A stretch of DNA of 64,000 nucleotides, from NCBI GenBank assembly GCA_963691815.1, contig OY829657.1, positions 9,109,475-9,173,474 on the forward strand, written 5' to 3'. The translations under genes were made by a program, and so were the position numbers. The stretch comes from Echiichthys vipera (taxonomy: Eukaryota > Chordata > Actinopteri > Perciformes > Trachinidae). The notes under the pieces are model-generated. The model was not told the DNA's origin and did no database searches. It saw only the letters and a list, made by a program, of their open reading frames with translations. Positions 1-12,453 of this stretch are shown here, piece after piece (positions within the stretch are counted from its first letter, which is position 1; the number at the start of each line of letters is the position of its first letter).

Positions 1-906
1 AATACACCCCAGAATTAGCACATTTAGTCATAATCATCTCGGAAAAAATTGGATCGAGATTTGTGAACATTTGTGTAAGGAGCGGATCAACTTGTTTATG
101 CTGACGCACTGGAGTTGGAGTTGGAGGAGGTCTGTTTTTTAGGTGGAATTATTTTCCAGTCCTATAGGGTGTGAAATCAATGGCCCGTTGAGCTTGAGTG
201 GGTGGCCTCTGAACTAATTAACATCCGTATATAACACATATGCCTAGTTATGCTATATCAACTGCAAACATCTGGGGGGGGGGGACAGTATGGCTACAAG
301 TTAGTTCTACATCACTGCATCTCTGCAAAGAGTTTGAACTAAATGAAAAAGTGAGTCATTAGATCTAAAGTCAACACTCGATTATTTCATGCATCGTGTC
401 ATTGATGTTCTCTGAAACAATCATTAAATACAACACTTGCTGTATTCATACAAAGCAGTAAAGAGAAGGCGTTCTGTCCAAAGCTTCTTAAGGTTCACTG
501 GGTAGTATTTTCAGTATGGCTGGCCCCAGTGGATCTAAACCTACTGAACTGACACTGCTCTGCTCTGCCTCTTGAGCTGCATATTGTATGTTTATTTATA
601 CATTTTCTAAACACACACACAATTCAACACGCTGATACACGCATGACTATACACCTATGTGCATTTCCTATTCATGTATATAATTCATGTGTGGCCCAAA
701 GTGCAGAATTGCTGAAGTTGCAGTTGACGGATGCAGCTGCATTATATAAACACATTAACATGTTCGCTGTTAGAACATATGTGCCTCCACTGAACATGAT
801 AGACTATAGTACATAGACTGTCATAGACTATTCTATGTATACAAGAGATTCCCTCACATCTTCTAGGCAAGGTGTGTCCAATCCTGCTCCTGGAGGGTCA
901 CTAGCT
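1..906. other. Non-coding flank, no gene seen
   Basis: The stretch is AT-rich and contains no convincing open frame. Around 866-905 there is a short piece resembling the teleost repeat that carries a CTGCTCCTGGAGGG motif, which I recall as the end of a hAT-type element. I see nothing else structured. Confidence 0.5.
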
Positions 907-1732
907 GTGTTCAAAATTGTTTCCTATCACAGAAGTAGTGCACTATATAGTGTGTGCGCCATTTTGTAGTGGTGTTTGAATTCTCAGTGGTTAATTTCAT
1001 TCACTATATAGTCCACTTTAAAATACCTAGTGTACATATATACGATGTACACTTCAATGTACTCCCGTAGACCACAATGCAATGTGGTCGGGTTTTACCT
1101 GATGAGAAGGTTGTGCTAACGGTAACCAGGTGTTTGAGAGCTAACTGCAGTTACAAACAGCTGTTACTCACTGTTACTTGATTTGCTTTATTTACTTATT
1201 CCCCATGTATTTATTGTGTGTGCTGTGTTTTTTTGTACTGTGCCAGTATACAAGTTGCTGGATCCAATTGGCCCTGGTGGGATTAACAAAGTTGTCTGAG
1301 TCCTAGTCTGAGTCACAAGCTGACAAATTCTACTACTACTCTAATGTTACTCGTTTGTGAAATAAATTAACCGTTGGCTATTACAGCTCACAGTTGGGAC
1401 ACACAACCACTGTTAACAAAACAACACTTTTCACAACATTTCAACAATTTATTTGGGATTTAAAATTCAAATTAACATGCAACATCAATATAACATTTAC
1501 TGTCCTTCTGAGTGCCCGGTTTGTATTATAAACAGACCTGAAAAAAACGAGTTTACAGCTCTTTTTATTTACATGACGCTGGACGTGCCCGCATCCACTG
1601 ATGCAACGATTTGTTAGAAAATTTGAGTGTAGTGTCCGAAATCTCATTTGGTCATTCCCTATATAGTGCACTATTTAATAAACACTACATAGGAAATAAT
1701 GAGTGATTGAATGAGCGAACTATTTCGGCAGT
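907..1732. mobile_element. Inverted-repeat DNA element (MITE-like), degenerate
   Basis: Both ends carry the block TAGTGCACTATATAG in opposite settings. It follows TTCCTATCACAGAAG near 930 and lies within a foldback at about 1635-1732, where CCGAAAT occurs at one end and ATTTCGG at the other. The right end alone is an imperfect palindrome. The layout, long terminal inverted repeats around AT-rich DNA with no open frame, fits a non-autonomous DNA transposon. I see no clean target duplication, so the superfamily and exact ends are uncertain. Confidence 0.45.
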
Positions 1733-2687
1733 GGCCGGGGCAGGGGTTGGTCGCCCCAGTTCTAGGCTATCATCACACATAGGAGGTACCAGCTTCTGAG
1801 GCTTACATATCGCATATGGATCATGCTCAAGCATTAAACTGCTTTAAATGCCAACAGTGTGCATAAATAACAGTCGACTGCAATCCATTAATCTGATATT
1901 TGATCATCTTGACAATGATCCAACGTTCAGCTCCTGTCATGCCTTTCATAAACCTCATTCTCTCATGCTATAACACATTCTCTAAGAGATTATTATTTAA
2001 TCCATCCACTAACATTGCATAATAATGCAGGCCCAACTACCTTGATGTCTATTACATAAGATTATCATTGGAAGACCCACCATCTGGTTGCCATGACGTT
2101 AGCGACCATCTCTTTTAATAATAGCCAACCGCTGTTTCACCCAAGCTACTGCGTGCAACACATCTAGCCTACTTATTTGTACACATGTTCACTACACACA
2201 GGGCACTGTCCATGATTAAGATAGCACAACGCAAAATCCCAATTTATATTCACATTATACTGTACCATGAAATGATTTTGAAAACATTTCAGTGGATTAT
2301 TCTTTTAAAAAAACAGCAGATGTTAAATCTGATTGGGGATGTCACGTGAGATTGTGATATCATTATTATTGTCAGAGGACATATCATAGATTCACAATTA
2401 TTAATCAGGGAATTCATTATTAAACACTATGCAAATAAAAAGGTGTAATTCAATCCTATTTCATATTGAAAATAGAGAGTTCTGCACATATAGAGCTGTT
2501 ATGGTACAATCAGTTTATCCCGACATTCACATCCACAAGGGTAGGAGATGTGAAAGCTGTATCAATAACTGCACTTTTGATTATCTCCCTTTCAACATCA
2601 ACTACCCATCTCATGTACATTGCTCATATTTCTCCTCTCAATATGTCTATCATCAAATGCTGACTTTTACCATTGTTTTATTCAAAT
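1733..2687. other. Non-coding, no structure recognised
   Basis: AT-rich single-copy-looking DNA. Short open frames near 2430-2790 overlap in several frames and have no recognisable motif. Confidence 0.5.
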
Positions 2688-2973
2688 CAGGGCTGGCCGA
2701 ATGGGAAACAAATGCAACTAACATGAGGCTCCACACCCCCAGGGGCCCAAAAGGCCACATATCAATTGCGTCAGTCTTGTGCACAACATGAAATAAAATG
2801 TTAAAGACCTGCAGTCAGGTTATGAATTATTAGAACCTTGTGTAACTGAATTGTGGGCCCTGTGTCTCAATAAACATGGTGTCTAAATAAATTTGTGTTA
2901 CTGCAAACAGGAGGTCACCTGGGGCCCAGGGCTAATTTTTGCCCATGGCCTACCTAATGGGTTAATCCAGCCA
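2688..2973. mobile_element. Possible short hAT-like element
   Basis: The left end reads CAGGGCTGGCC and the right end has AATCCAGCC, its approximate inverted copy. The interior is rich in GGGCCC-type motifs, as in the short CAGGGCTGG-ended hAT-like elements I recall from teleosts. No 8-bp target duplication is visible, so this is tentative. Confidence 0.35.
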
Positions 2974-3171
2974 TTATAAACAAACAAATATATGCAGTGT
3001 AACACTAACACAAGTATAAAATAGTCATGCAGTTGGGACATGGATTTATTAATGTCAGTGCTTGTGTTAGCTAATATTAGCCATCTTTACTCGGAAGATA
3101 ATGATAAGGCTGTAAGAGGAAAAACCCAGAGTCTATTGAGCTGAGTAAAGGTTTGTTTTATTATTTAACAA

Positions 3172-3510
3172 AGGGCTGCACGATTATGGCCAAAATGATC
3201 ATTCCTATTATTTTTCATTAATATTGAGATCATATTTCATCATTCATTTATCTTCAACCGCTTGTCCCTGTCGTGGTTGCGGGGGGCTGGAGCCGATCCC
3301 AGCTGACATCGGGCGCGAGGGGGGGTACACCCTGGACAGGATTTGATGACTCTAAAATTGCCCGTAGGTGTGAATGGTTGTCTGTCTCTGTGCGTCTCTA
3401 TGTGCCATGCGATAGAGATCATATTTGTTTATCACAATTATATTATTAATTGGTTTTAAGGACCAAATATGTTAATGCACTTTCACATTTAAATAAACAG
3501 AGCAACACTT
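3172..3510 (+). mobile_element. hAT-like element fragment, interrupted by a SINE
   Basis: It starts AGGGCTGCACGATTATGGCC, which I recall as the terminus of an abundant teleost hAT-type MITE. The interior resumes after the SINE at 3238-3414. Removing that insertion and one copy of its 12-bp duplication rejoins a continuous AT-rich run. The matching right terminus was not found, so the copy is truncated. Confidence 0.4.
3238..3414 (-). mobile_element. tRNA-derived SINE fragment with internal inversion
   Basis: The insertion is flanked by a perfect 12-bp duplication, GAGATCATATTT, at 3226-3237 and 3415-3426. Segment 3238-3340 matches the tail-proximal part of the SINE family seen at 23959, 38465 and 45884. 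Segment 3341-3414 matches the next inner part of the same family but in reverse orientation. The sense strand is minus, because the tail of ATGAATG-type repeats lies at the left edge. The order (inverted inner segment, then sense tail segment) is what twin priming during target-primed reverse transcription produces. Confidence 0.75.
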
Positions 3511-4689
3511 TCACTCTACATTCCTTCTAATTGTAATCAAATTGCGAACATGATTAAAATTGATTAACTGCACAGTACTAGTTTACTGTAAAATCTCAAG
3601 TATTAATTTCAGATTCCAAAAGTAGCATAGTGTCAGTTTAAGCTACTAAAAAAAGATCCCCCACTCTTTTGGGGACACTGTTTGTGGGGAATGTTTACTA
3701 TGTATTTTAGAAATAACTAATACATTTGGGATATACATCATAAAGAATTCAAAGTCCTAAATAACACTTAACTAAAAAAATGATCTGATATTTGGTCTGC
3801 TTCTTGGGAATCAAACAATAACCTGCACCAGGTCATACATTATATAAAAGCACACAGAAGAGCGGGACATGAGTTTAGGCAGTGCTGGGATTTTTCTGTC
3901 TTTCTCTTGTAAGACTTTGCTTTGACCGAGCTGGTTGTATTATATTGGGTTAGGCAGGGCTGGGCTGTCTGCCAGACAGTGATGTAATTACATTGTTAAC
4001 AGTCATTGTGTCAGGCACTGTGAGCTATACATGGGTCGCAGCCTTTACCTCTCTCACTTTCAGAGATGACATTACACTTGCTCTACCTCGCTATCTCAGT
4101 CTTGCGCTGTCATTGAGGCGGACACTGAAGGCTTGCGAGGGTGACAGTGACTGTGCTTCTGTTTAAAAGGCATTCGACTTGTAACTTTTACTGCTGTCCT
4201 CTCTATCTGTGTATCTCTTTGTCTCGTTGACATTACATTTGCTTTTACATTTTGGCGCAGGTGTCAGTTTGTTTTCCATCTCTCTGGGATACAAAACTTC
4301 TCTGCGCTTTCTCTGTATTTTTTCTGTAAGGTGATAATAGAGAGCCCTTCCCTGTCGAGCTGTTGATGGCCCATTTAACACTTTATCTAATTACATTCTA
4401 ATTCTAACCATATCAGACTTGCTTTGTTTCTGACATTAACATGCAACAGTGAATAAACTTCTTCTTCAGTTCTTATTGCAGCTGATATGCAATGAAGTAG
4501 AAATCTCTAGAGGTGACTAGTAGGCTTGCGGCAGCAGTCAGTGTTTTTCGGTGTCATGCTATGTTTCGGCATACACCGACTACATTTCTTGCCCACCGCA
4601 GCCACCATTGTTTTGCTATTTTTATAGAAATGAAACCCCTTAACTAATTTTTGTGTGTCTGTACCAACATGAAAGTGTCTGCTCCACAC
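3511..4689. other. Non-coding, no gene seen
   Basis: AT-rich DNA with short chance open frames only. No repeat boundary could be fixed. Confidence 0.45.
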
Positions 4690-4960
4690 CAAATTATTGG
4701 AACCTTAACAATCCGAGGTCAGAGCCTAACCTTAACCATCTATCCTTAACCATTCAAATTCAATACCTGACCTGTCCACCTAATGTTAACAATTCCACTT
4801 CAAAGACTAACCTTAACCATCTACCCTTAACCATTCAAATTCAAAGCCTAACCTCAACTATCTATCCTTAACTATCCCAAATATCAATCCCAAATCCAAT
4901 GCCTGACCTTGACCATCTAACCTTAACAATCAGAGGTCAATGCGTAACCTAAACAATCTT
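4690..4960. repeat. Degenerate tandem repeat rich in CCTTAACC
   Basis: A unit of roughly 40 bp containing CCTTAACCATCTA and CCATTCAAATTCAA recurs about six times with heavy divergence. Two well-matched copies start near 4728 and 4809, 81 bp apart. The right part carries weaker variants such as CCTCAACTATC and CCTTAACAATC. It resembles a decayed minisatellite. The motif is not the vertebrate telomere repeat. Confidence 0.55.
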
Positions 4961-5827
4961 GTGAGACTTTCGCAAGTGCCAAAGTGTAGTACAAAGGTAG
5001 CTGACCAAGGAGCTCTGTGGCATGCTGTGGTGCGTTTGTGGCGTAATCAGTAACACCGGTGTTGTCACTGGTTTATTATTAAATTTCCTCACTGTGGTAT
5101 CCCTAGTGACTAGAGACCCACCTGGGGCAATACTGTAAATACAGTGTGCATATAGCAAATCCACAAAAACAGAACTAAACATTGGGCCACGCATCTAAAA
5201 GCAAATAAAAGCCGAGCACAGAAACAGAAGTAAGCATCACACACTGTACAAGGTCAAAGAAAGGAAGAAGAATGAACAGATATTTTTGGATAAGAACAAG
5301 TGGGACGATGTGTTTCCACTCAGTAATGTGTGTGCGGGAGTATGAAGTTTGGAATAAAGTCAACAGGATGGATCAAAGATAAACAGAAAAAAAGTTCATT
5401 GTGAAATCTGAAGACCCATTATAAGATCTGGGTGAATCTGAATAGATCTGGTTTAATCTAGTCAAGCCCTGGATATGTGCTCAAATGTTTTCATCCACCC
5501 ATTTTCTTTGTCGTTGCATTCCTATTTAGGGTAAGTATAGAGCTGGAGCCTTTCCCTGAGCATACTGGGCATAGGGGTAGGAATCTCATGGTGTCTCATG
5601 ATTAAATTTGATTCGATTCAGAGAGGTACAGTACACTAATACTAATATTTCACTAATATTTATTTGCACACATGATTTTTTTTAAATAAACAGATTCATT
5701 TAATACTTTTTTCAATTTATTTTGGAAAATATCAACATTCATGGTGGCTAATTAGGAATAATTAAATTATCAATAATAAAAAATAAGTTATCAGTAGTGT
5801 AATGCCCCATAATAAGACTCTGACCTG
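4961..5827. other. Non-coding, no gene seen
   Basis: I see no structured element here beyond AT-rich tracts around 5660-5790. Confidence 0.45.
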
Positions 5828-6289
5828 TTAAAGCTGCAGTTGACAAGTCTGCCGGATCGAGTTGACTCTTACGTCCCTCTCCCAAGGTCCTTCGCTCCTT
5901 CCATTAAGTGCTCGTCAGTGCGTGTGCACCAGATTTCTGTGAACGCATCTGTTTCTTCCCTCATCGATAAACAGCATGGAGTACATGCTACACAGAGGTA
6001 GGCTGGCTAAAATATTTATAGATAGCAACTGCTAACATAATTTACCATATGCCTAGCTTTTGGCGTGTGCATGTGATATTGTAACATGCGTGAGGAGGGA
6101 GGTGGGATTTATGGCATGTGCACGAACTGTGCGTGACAGTCAGCTCTCAAACAACTCTGCACAGGCTCTAGGTGCACGTACAGGCGTGTTTTTTTTTTTT
6201 CTAAAACCGGATGATTATTGTTGTTCTGTCTGAGCATAGAGTCAGTTTCAGTGAATATGATCAAAAAATGTTGCCGACTGCAGCTTTAA
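5828..6289. mobile_element. TTAA-flanked MITE
   Basis: TTAA occurs at 5828-5831 and 6286-6289. Directly inside, the left end is AGCTGCAGTTGACAA and the inverted right end is AGCTGCAGTCGGCAA (13 of 15 identical). The interior has no open frame of note. A TTAA duplication is typical of piggyBac-type transposition, so this is probably a non-autonomous element of that kind. The family is recalled as common in percomorph fishes. Confidence 0.7.
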
Positions 6290-7280
6290 TAATTCCTGAT
6301 CTGCAATTTGCCCTCAATTTTACGGGGCAGGTGCAAAACGGATTGAGTGAAATGCACCTGACTGTGACATCAAGGGGACATGGCCAGGCATCTGTACAGT
6401 ATGTGGCAAGTTGGGATTGAGAACGGGTTGAATGCACATGGGAAGGCACACTGGAGCAAGACTCAAGCACTTTGGCCATATGCTTTATCTCTGTATTCTG
6501 TGCAACATACAATATAAGCAAGGGCAGTCACGATTTCAAGTTATTGACTTTTAAGGAGACAATAGTGATGTATCTAAGAAAAAACCAAGAGAGAAGCTTA
6601 ACAAATATTTAGCATAAAGGACTAAGAGGAGATAAATCATGTTGCCTACTATGAATTAAACATTTTCGGTGTGACAAACGCTCCCCTAGTGAACCTTGCA
6701 TTCAGAGATGAACATTTGAAACATGGATCCTCTGCATGGTTATTCAGCAAGTAACATTCAGTGGTTCAAGACATTTTGGTGTGCTGTTGGCATTGCCTCC
6801 TCCACTTTACTGTGTCTTTTTGTCAAAGAAGCTACAATGAAGGCAGTTAAATCATACACAAGTGAAATAATGCTTTTTTTCCTGCTCTTCCTAAAACATG
6901 TCAGGCTCGTTTTCACTAAAGATTATTCTCGTTTTTCCCTGCATCGGGATATTCAATGTGACTCATTGAACATATTAAGAAAAGCACTGAATTGCTGACA
7001 TTTCTGCCTATTTATTTCCATACACTACCAGTCAACACAAGAAACATGCAACCATAGGCCTACTTACTAACTATGAAGCTGAGGATTCTTAATATAAAAA
7101 TACAGTACTTAAAGTATGAATATTTAAATACCTGGTCAGGATTTTTTGGCCCAAAGGACGTACAATGAACACACACTCATGGAAATGTACAAAAACACAT
7201 ACAAAGATGCCAAGCTGCAAACATTCTCCTACTCTGCCAAAACAATGTCACCTTCTGATGTACTCAGAGATAAAAACAAC
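6290..7280. other. Non-coding, no gene seen
   Basis: AT-rich DNA. The open frame at 6723-6998 has no recognisable motif and no splice or promoter context. Confidence 0.45.
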
Positions 7281-7286
7281 TGTGTT

Positions 7287-7348
<62 letters not shown>

Positions 7349-7382
7349 CGTGTGTGCATGCGTGCCTGTGTGTGTGTGTGTG

Positions 7383-7414
<32 letters not shown>
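7281..7414. repeat. (GT)n microsatellite
   Basis: Alternating GT with a few GC and CAT interruptions. All open frames here are translations of the repeat. Confidence 0.95.
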
Positions 7415-7573
7415 GGTCTATATATTTTTAATGCACATCGATGTGTGGGTGTGTGTAGGTGATTAATCAGAGCAGTGTCTTTAGCAATGTCAGCCCAGAG
7501 ATGATATATGAGAGCTGCAAAAAACACATACACAAGTCACAAATACCACACAAACACCAACACGCTGTGTGTT

Positions 7574-7622
7574 CACACACACAAACACACACACACACAT
7601 ACACACACACACACACATACAC

Positions 7623-7657
<35 letters not shown>

Positions 7658-7676
7658 GTCACATACACACACACAC
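7574..7676. repeat. (CA)n microsatellite
   Basis: Alternating CA with AAA and TA interruptions, about 160 bp from the (GT)n array at 7281. The two arrays are complementary and could pair as a long imperfect hairpin. Confidence 0.95.
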
Positions 7677-8805
7677 GCGTAAACCAAGCCCCCACCACAG
7701 CAACTTCCTGGTTGATCCAATAAGTAAGTGCTCTGAGTGTCCAGTAGAAGCAGTTTGCACATAGAGCAGTTTCTCATTGACCCCCATGTTAACGATTTTC
7801 ACAGCATAATTACCTACCTGCCTAGGATTACAAAAAAACATCCTAGTCTGAATGTTTAAGTCACATCTCCATGACAACACTTAGGATGGTGAATATTTTT
7901 GTACCAGGCTAGTTTTTATTTTATTGGAGGTTAAAGTTTATAAATAATTTGGGGCGTGGCCTCTTGAGTGACAGTTAGCCGCTGGCCCTCACTTCACCCC
8001 GGAGGCTAGTTGTCAGGATTAGCTTGCTAACTCTGTCATCTCGACCTGGACTGCGGTTATTCGTGTGGTGGTGTTACTATAAGCGACAGATGGTTTGCTC
8101 TTTGATCAACTGTACAATCAGATGGTTTAGGAACACACTATGTTAACGTTAGCTTTGTTTTGCTAATTAATTAGCCACACTTGCACCATGACTTTCAGTT
8201 GCAGTACAGCCTGCTATCTATAACAAGTACACCAGATGCTAATATGGAGCAGCGGGAGGATTCGGTCCGAGAGGGTTTGTGTTTCACAGTCTATGGGCAT
8301 GGTGCTGTGTTGAATATCAGTTTAAATCATAGATCATAAATGCCGGCTGCCTGCACTTCACTCCCGGAGCCGGTGTATTCTCCGCTAGAGACACGGTAGT
8401 GCCTGCACTCAACTCGCCGATCCGGTGATTTTTTTTTTTTCAAAACTTTATTTCAAATTATAGCCGGTATATTCTCCGCTAGAGACATGAGCCTAGCTCC
8501 CGGGCGGTGGAGCTAATGTAACATCAATACCCTTTTTTGGTAAGAAAAAATGCGGAGGAGTTAAAGTCTGACAAGATGGCTGCTTGAAGAGGCGAATATG
8601 ATTGGATCAAGTTGAGAGAACGGGCCCTTGCGGAAAGGCTACGTCCTTTTTTTATACAGTGGCATAAACACACGGTCCACTGTGTGCTTGCACCTGCAGT
8701 ACATTTTATGAGAATAATAAATGAAGTGAACTACTTCTAATTGAGAGCTCAGTTCATGCACATTATGTTGTACAACTAATTGCTATTTTGTTCAGGCTCT
8801 CATGG

Positions 8806-8808
<3 letters not shown>
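7677..8808. other. Non-coding, interspersed-repeat-like with a local duplication
   Basis: A block reading TATTCTCCGCTAGAGACA occurs twice about 90 bp apart, near 8378 and 8469, each preceded by AGCCGGT. The region around 7950-8150 (GGGCGTGGCCTCTTGAGTGACAG-like) resembles repeats I recall from teleosts. The ends could not be defined and no gene is seen. Confidence 0.35.

Positions 8809-8897
<89 letters not shown>
8809..8897. repeat. (CA)n microsatellite
   Basis: About 44 CA units with one CG interruption. Confidence 0.95.
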
Positions 8898-8900
<3 letters not shown>

Positions 8901-11400
8901 CACACCAATCCCAGTCCCACTGCACCTTCAAACTCAGAAACACATAATAATAGTGCTCATTTTGAACTATGTAGTGTGAAAGTCTTTGCAGCATGATTGC
9001 ATATTATTAAATAATCATTTGAAAATTACTTCAGTAATTATGTCTGAACGTACAAAAATATGCAACTTTCATAAATATTTTGCGTTTCTCAGAAACACAG
9101 ATCAAAGAGAGCCCAGTTTTTAGGGATGGTAGTTGATAAGACTATTGATACAAATGCCACTAGTGATTCTGCTAATCGGTCAGATTCATTCGAGACTCGA
9201 TTGCCTTTTCCTGATTCCTGATCACTTTTCTGGGGGAAGAAAGTAGGCCTACATAGGTTTTATTATCTGAGTCTGAACAGGTCTAGACAAAATGAGAGAA
9301 TATTTTTACAACATTTGATTTCATTTAGGTTTTCTTAGGCAAATAAAAAAAACTGCCAAGCCTGCCTGAATAATGGTTATAATGGGATATTTGGTTTGGA
9401 AGCAATGGGTCTTGTGCGTAGAGGGGTTATGTTGTGTAGAAATGTTTTGGCGTATTGCTGGTGTATCCATCGTTACTTGAAATGCTTATTTTACAGACAG
9501 ATTACAAGCTGCACTGTCATCAACCTTCTTTGTGAAATGAAGCCACCTTTTGTACTCCTCCTTCCTGTTCATCATAACTCCCCCTTTTTGCAACTTTCCA
9601 GCAGCATACACACATGGGTTTGATGTCATTGTCTTGCAAGAAAAAAAAAAGATTCTCAACTGGAACTGGTTGCTGTTTTCCATCCCTTCCATTCTTTCTT
9701 TGGCAGCCTGCAGATTCTTAACTAACCACTGCCTGACTGCCAAAATGGCTCATGACTGTGTTTCCATGCTTTAGCCATGGAGGTGTAAACAGAATGACTG
9801 TGTTCCTCAGTGTAGCCTACTCCCTCTCTCCTCACCTCACTCTCTCTCTCACTCTCTTTATCCACAGGCAAAAAGAACAATCCCTTATTGCTGACAAGCA
9901 CTCTCCCACATGGAGAAGCATTTATGCACGCGCCCACACAATCTTGATTCCTCTCCCTGACACACATCACAACAGTCCCTGGGTCAGACATGTTGTGTTT
10001 AAGGCTACTTCCTCGACTTAAGCAGTATCATCCGCTCAGTCTTCCTTTGAGATGTTCTGTACACTCGTAACTGCATGCTGTTCACAATTTATCCAGTGTC
10101 AACACACCTACTGCCTCTGTCCAAACCATGGATTGGGTCCATCTAGAGAGCTCCATACTTAAAGATTTTCTGCGTTATAGCATCCCAGATGGATGGATTA
10201 CAAAATAGATCATTGTGTAGAAAAAAAATAATTAAAACGCACTGATTAAAAATAGTGTGTTAATGAGTAAATGTGAGCAGGAGTGAAGACAGACTCAGCT
10301 GCATATTTTTCAGTGACACACAAGCACACTGTTAACTGGCTGGCACATTGTACCTCCTCCCGGCTCTAATGTATGACAGTTAAACAAAAAGTTAATGAAG
10401 AACATAAAATAGCAAAATATGAGCTCTTTAATACAGATCAGACCGGAGACGTGCAATACTTATCAGCTGTTCAGCCCCAACGCCAAAATAGCTGCTAAAC
10501 CATGACATCTCACGACAACTGCGCTATTCTCAAACTTCCGCTTTATTAAATCTGGTTCTTCACCTTAAGATGGGTGAGATCCAGCTATTCCCAACTCCCA
10601 CTATTATAAGGAGTGGCCATAGATATAGCAGTGCAGTAGTAGTTTAAAAATACAGGTTGACTTTGAAGGAAATAACACTCAACTTTGAAACCATTTTAGA
10701 GCAAAAAGGAATTTTTCATTCAAAATGTTGAAACGATGAGAGGGATAAAAAGTGGTGCATAAACGCACAGCAACTTTGTAGTCACAGCAACTAACAGTCC
10801 CCAAACATTCTAATAGTGATGACTGCAACCAATAATTCATTTCATAAATGCTTAAAACGATAGATTAGCCTTTTTTAAAGTGGGATTGGATGACTGGAAA
10901 ATTGGATGATGGTTAACACGCCGCTAGTTTGAAGAAATAGACAGGAGTGCCGACACAGAGGCTGGGCTACTGCTCCAACAAAACATACTTTAGTTACCTT
11001 AAAAAAAATGGAATTAAGAATAGCTTCACCGCTTTATCTTGCCCTCAGACAGGCCTTTTCTTTGGCAAGACTACCATTTTGACAACATATTCCAACAGAA
11101 GTGCAATTGTGCGTGCACTGTACTGTGCTGCAGATCAGCTGTTGCAATGCTGTTCACTGTGGAGACAAGAGGATCTCTTAAGAAGTTGGAGTGTACAGAA
11201 GAACTTTTGCAGAGAGAGACTGAACTGCAGAGAGAACTCCAAACTGGCGACATGCTAACCATCATCCACTGTTGTTAATATCGAGAAAGTCCCTCAAACA
11301 ACCCCACTTCAGAATAACTAAACTTTTCAGTGGCTTTATCTAATTTCTCAATATATTTATCTATTTATACTATATTGATAATTTAGTCAAAAAAAGCACA

Positions 11401-11404
<4 letters not shown>
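8898..11404. other. Non-coding, no confirmed gene
   Basis: Mostly AT-rich DNA. A strong splice-acceptor-like stretch (pyrimidine tract, then CCACAG) ends at about 9868 on the plus strand, followed by an open stretch to about 10021. I could not find a convincing donor or recognise the translation, so it is not called an exon. Confidence 0.4.

Positions 11405-11459
<55 letters not shown>
11405..11459. repeat. (TA)n microsatellite
   Basis: About 27 uninterrupted AT dinucleotides, fully self-complementary and therefore able to extrude a cruciform. Confidence 0.95.
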
Positions 11460-11461
<2 letters not shown>

Positions 11462-12304
11462 GGAGCCATGGAGCCTTGTACAATCTTTTTGACGCTCTGG
11501 TATCCCTCGGGCTCGGACTGACCAGGGACATATTTGGGGTTTTAAAAACAATTATGAAATAAAATTTTACGTCACAAACCATTGACATATATTGTCTTTA
11601 TCTCAATTTCAAACAATGGAGATACAGTATATGCTTAAAAATTACAATCAGTCTCTACAAGAACACATTTACAATGGAAATTCTTTTTGGTAGTGTTGTA
11701 TGTGGACACATGACAGAGGGTAAAGAATGGGGGAACGTATCTTTGTGTGTGTGAGTGTGTGTGTGGGCAGGTTTCTGTGTGTCTCTGTGTATGCGGGTCA
11801 GACTGTCCCCAAGGACCATATGAAGGATGTAAATATGTGGGGAATAGTAGCATGTGTGCTCTACTTTTATTTTGTTTGTACATGTTTATTACATAAAATA
11901 AGCTAAGGCTGTTGAGTTTGAGGTATAAAAAAATGAAACTTACAATTTTTCTTCTTGCAAAAACTTGAAATGGGTCTGACAGGTTTGAACTGAATACAAT
12001 AACCGTAGGGTTAAATCCAATCCGCCGGAAGCGCACACTGTTTTCCACCCCCTTGTTAGATACCATCGTCGCCTCTTGTTGATCCCATCAAAGGAGCAAG
12101 GGCTAGTCCAGGCTCTGAGCTAAGAGTAATATGAATTATCTACTGTGGCAGTTTTGCTGCAGCAAAAAGTTTCAATTGCTGAAAAAAAAACATGAGGGCC
12201 TTTTTGATCTCAGTTCTGGTACTCTTATACAGTCCAGACCCTCAAACCAGAGACCAGATCTGTTCATGAACAAGTTTTCAAACTACAATCTCACTTCTAT
12301 TCCC

Positions 12305-12347
<43 letters not shown>

Positions 12348-12416
12348 CAATCTCAAGGAAGACTGCTCTGCTAAGAAGTGCTAAAAGCCACTAATGCAAT
12401 GGTGACAGGTCCAGTG

Positions 12417-12453
<37 letters not shown>

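Noticed and set aside
4690..4960. Interstitial telomere repeat
   Set aside because: The CCTTAACC word is not the CCCTAA hexamer and the period is about 40 bp.
7146..9000. Overlapping open frames rich in Cys-Val or Thr-His
   Set aside because: They are translations of (GT)n and (CA)n arrays. The same applies at 12.3, 14.7, 15.2, 16.3, 18.3, 22.9, 26.6, 40.4 and 56.7 kb.
9869..10021. Coding exon after a strong acceptor
   Set aside because: No donor and no recognisable peptide; a good pyrimidine tract is common in CT-rich DNA.
11635..12066. Minus-strand open frame of 143 codons
   Set aside because: No recognisable domain, His/Thr-rich low-complexity part from a CA-type repeat, and no splice or promoter context.
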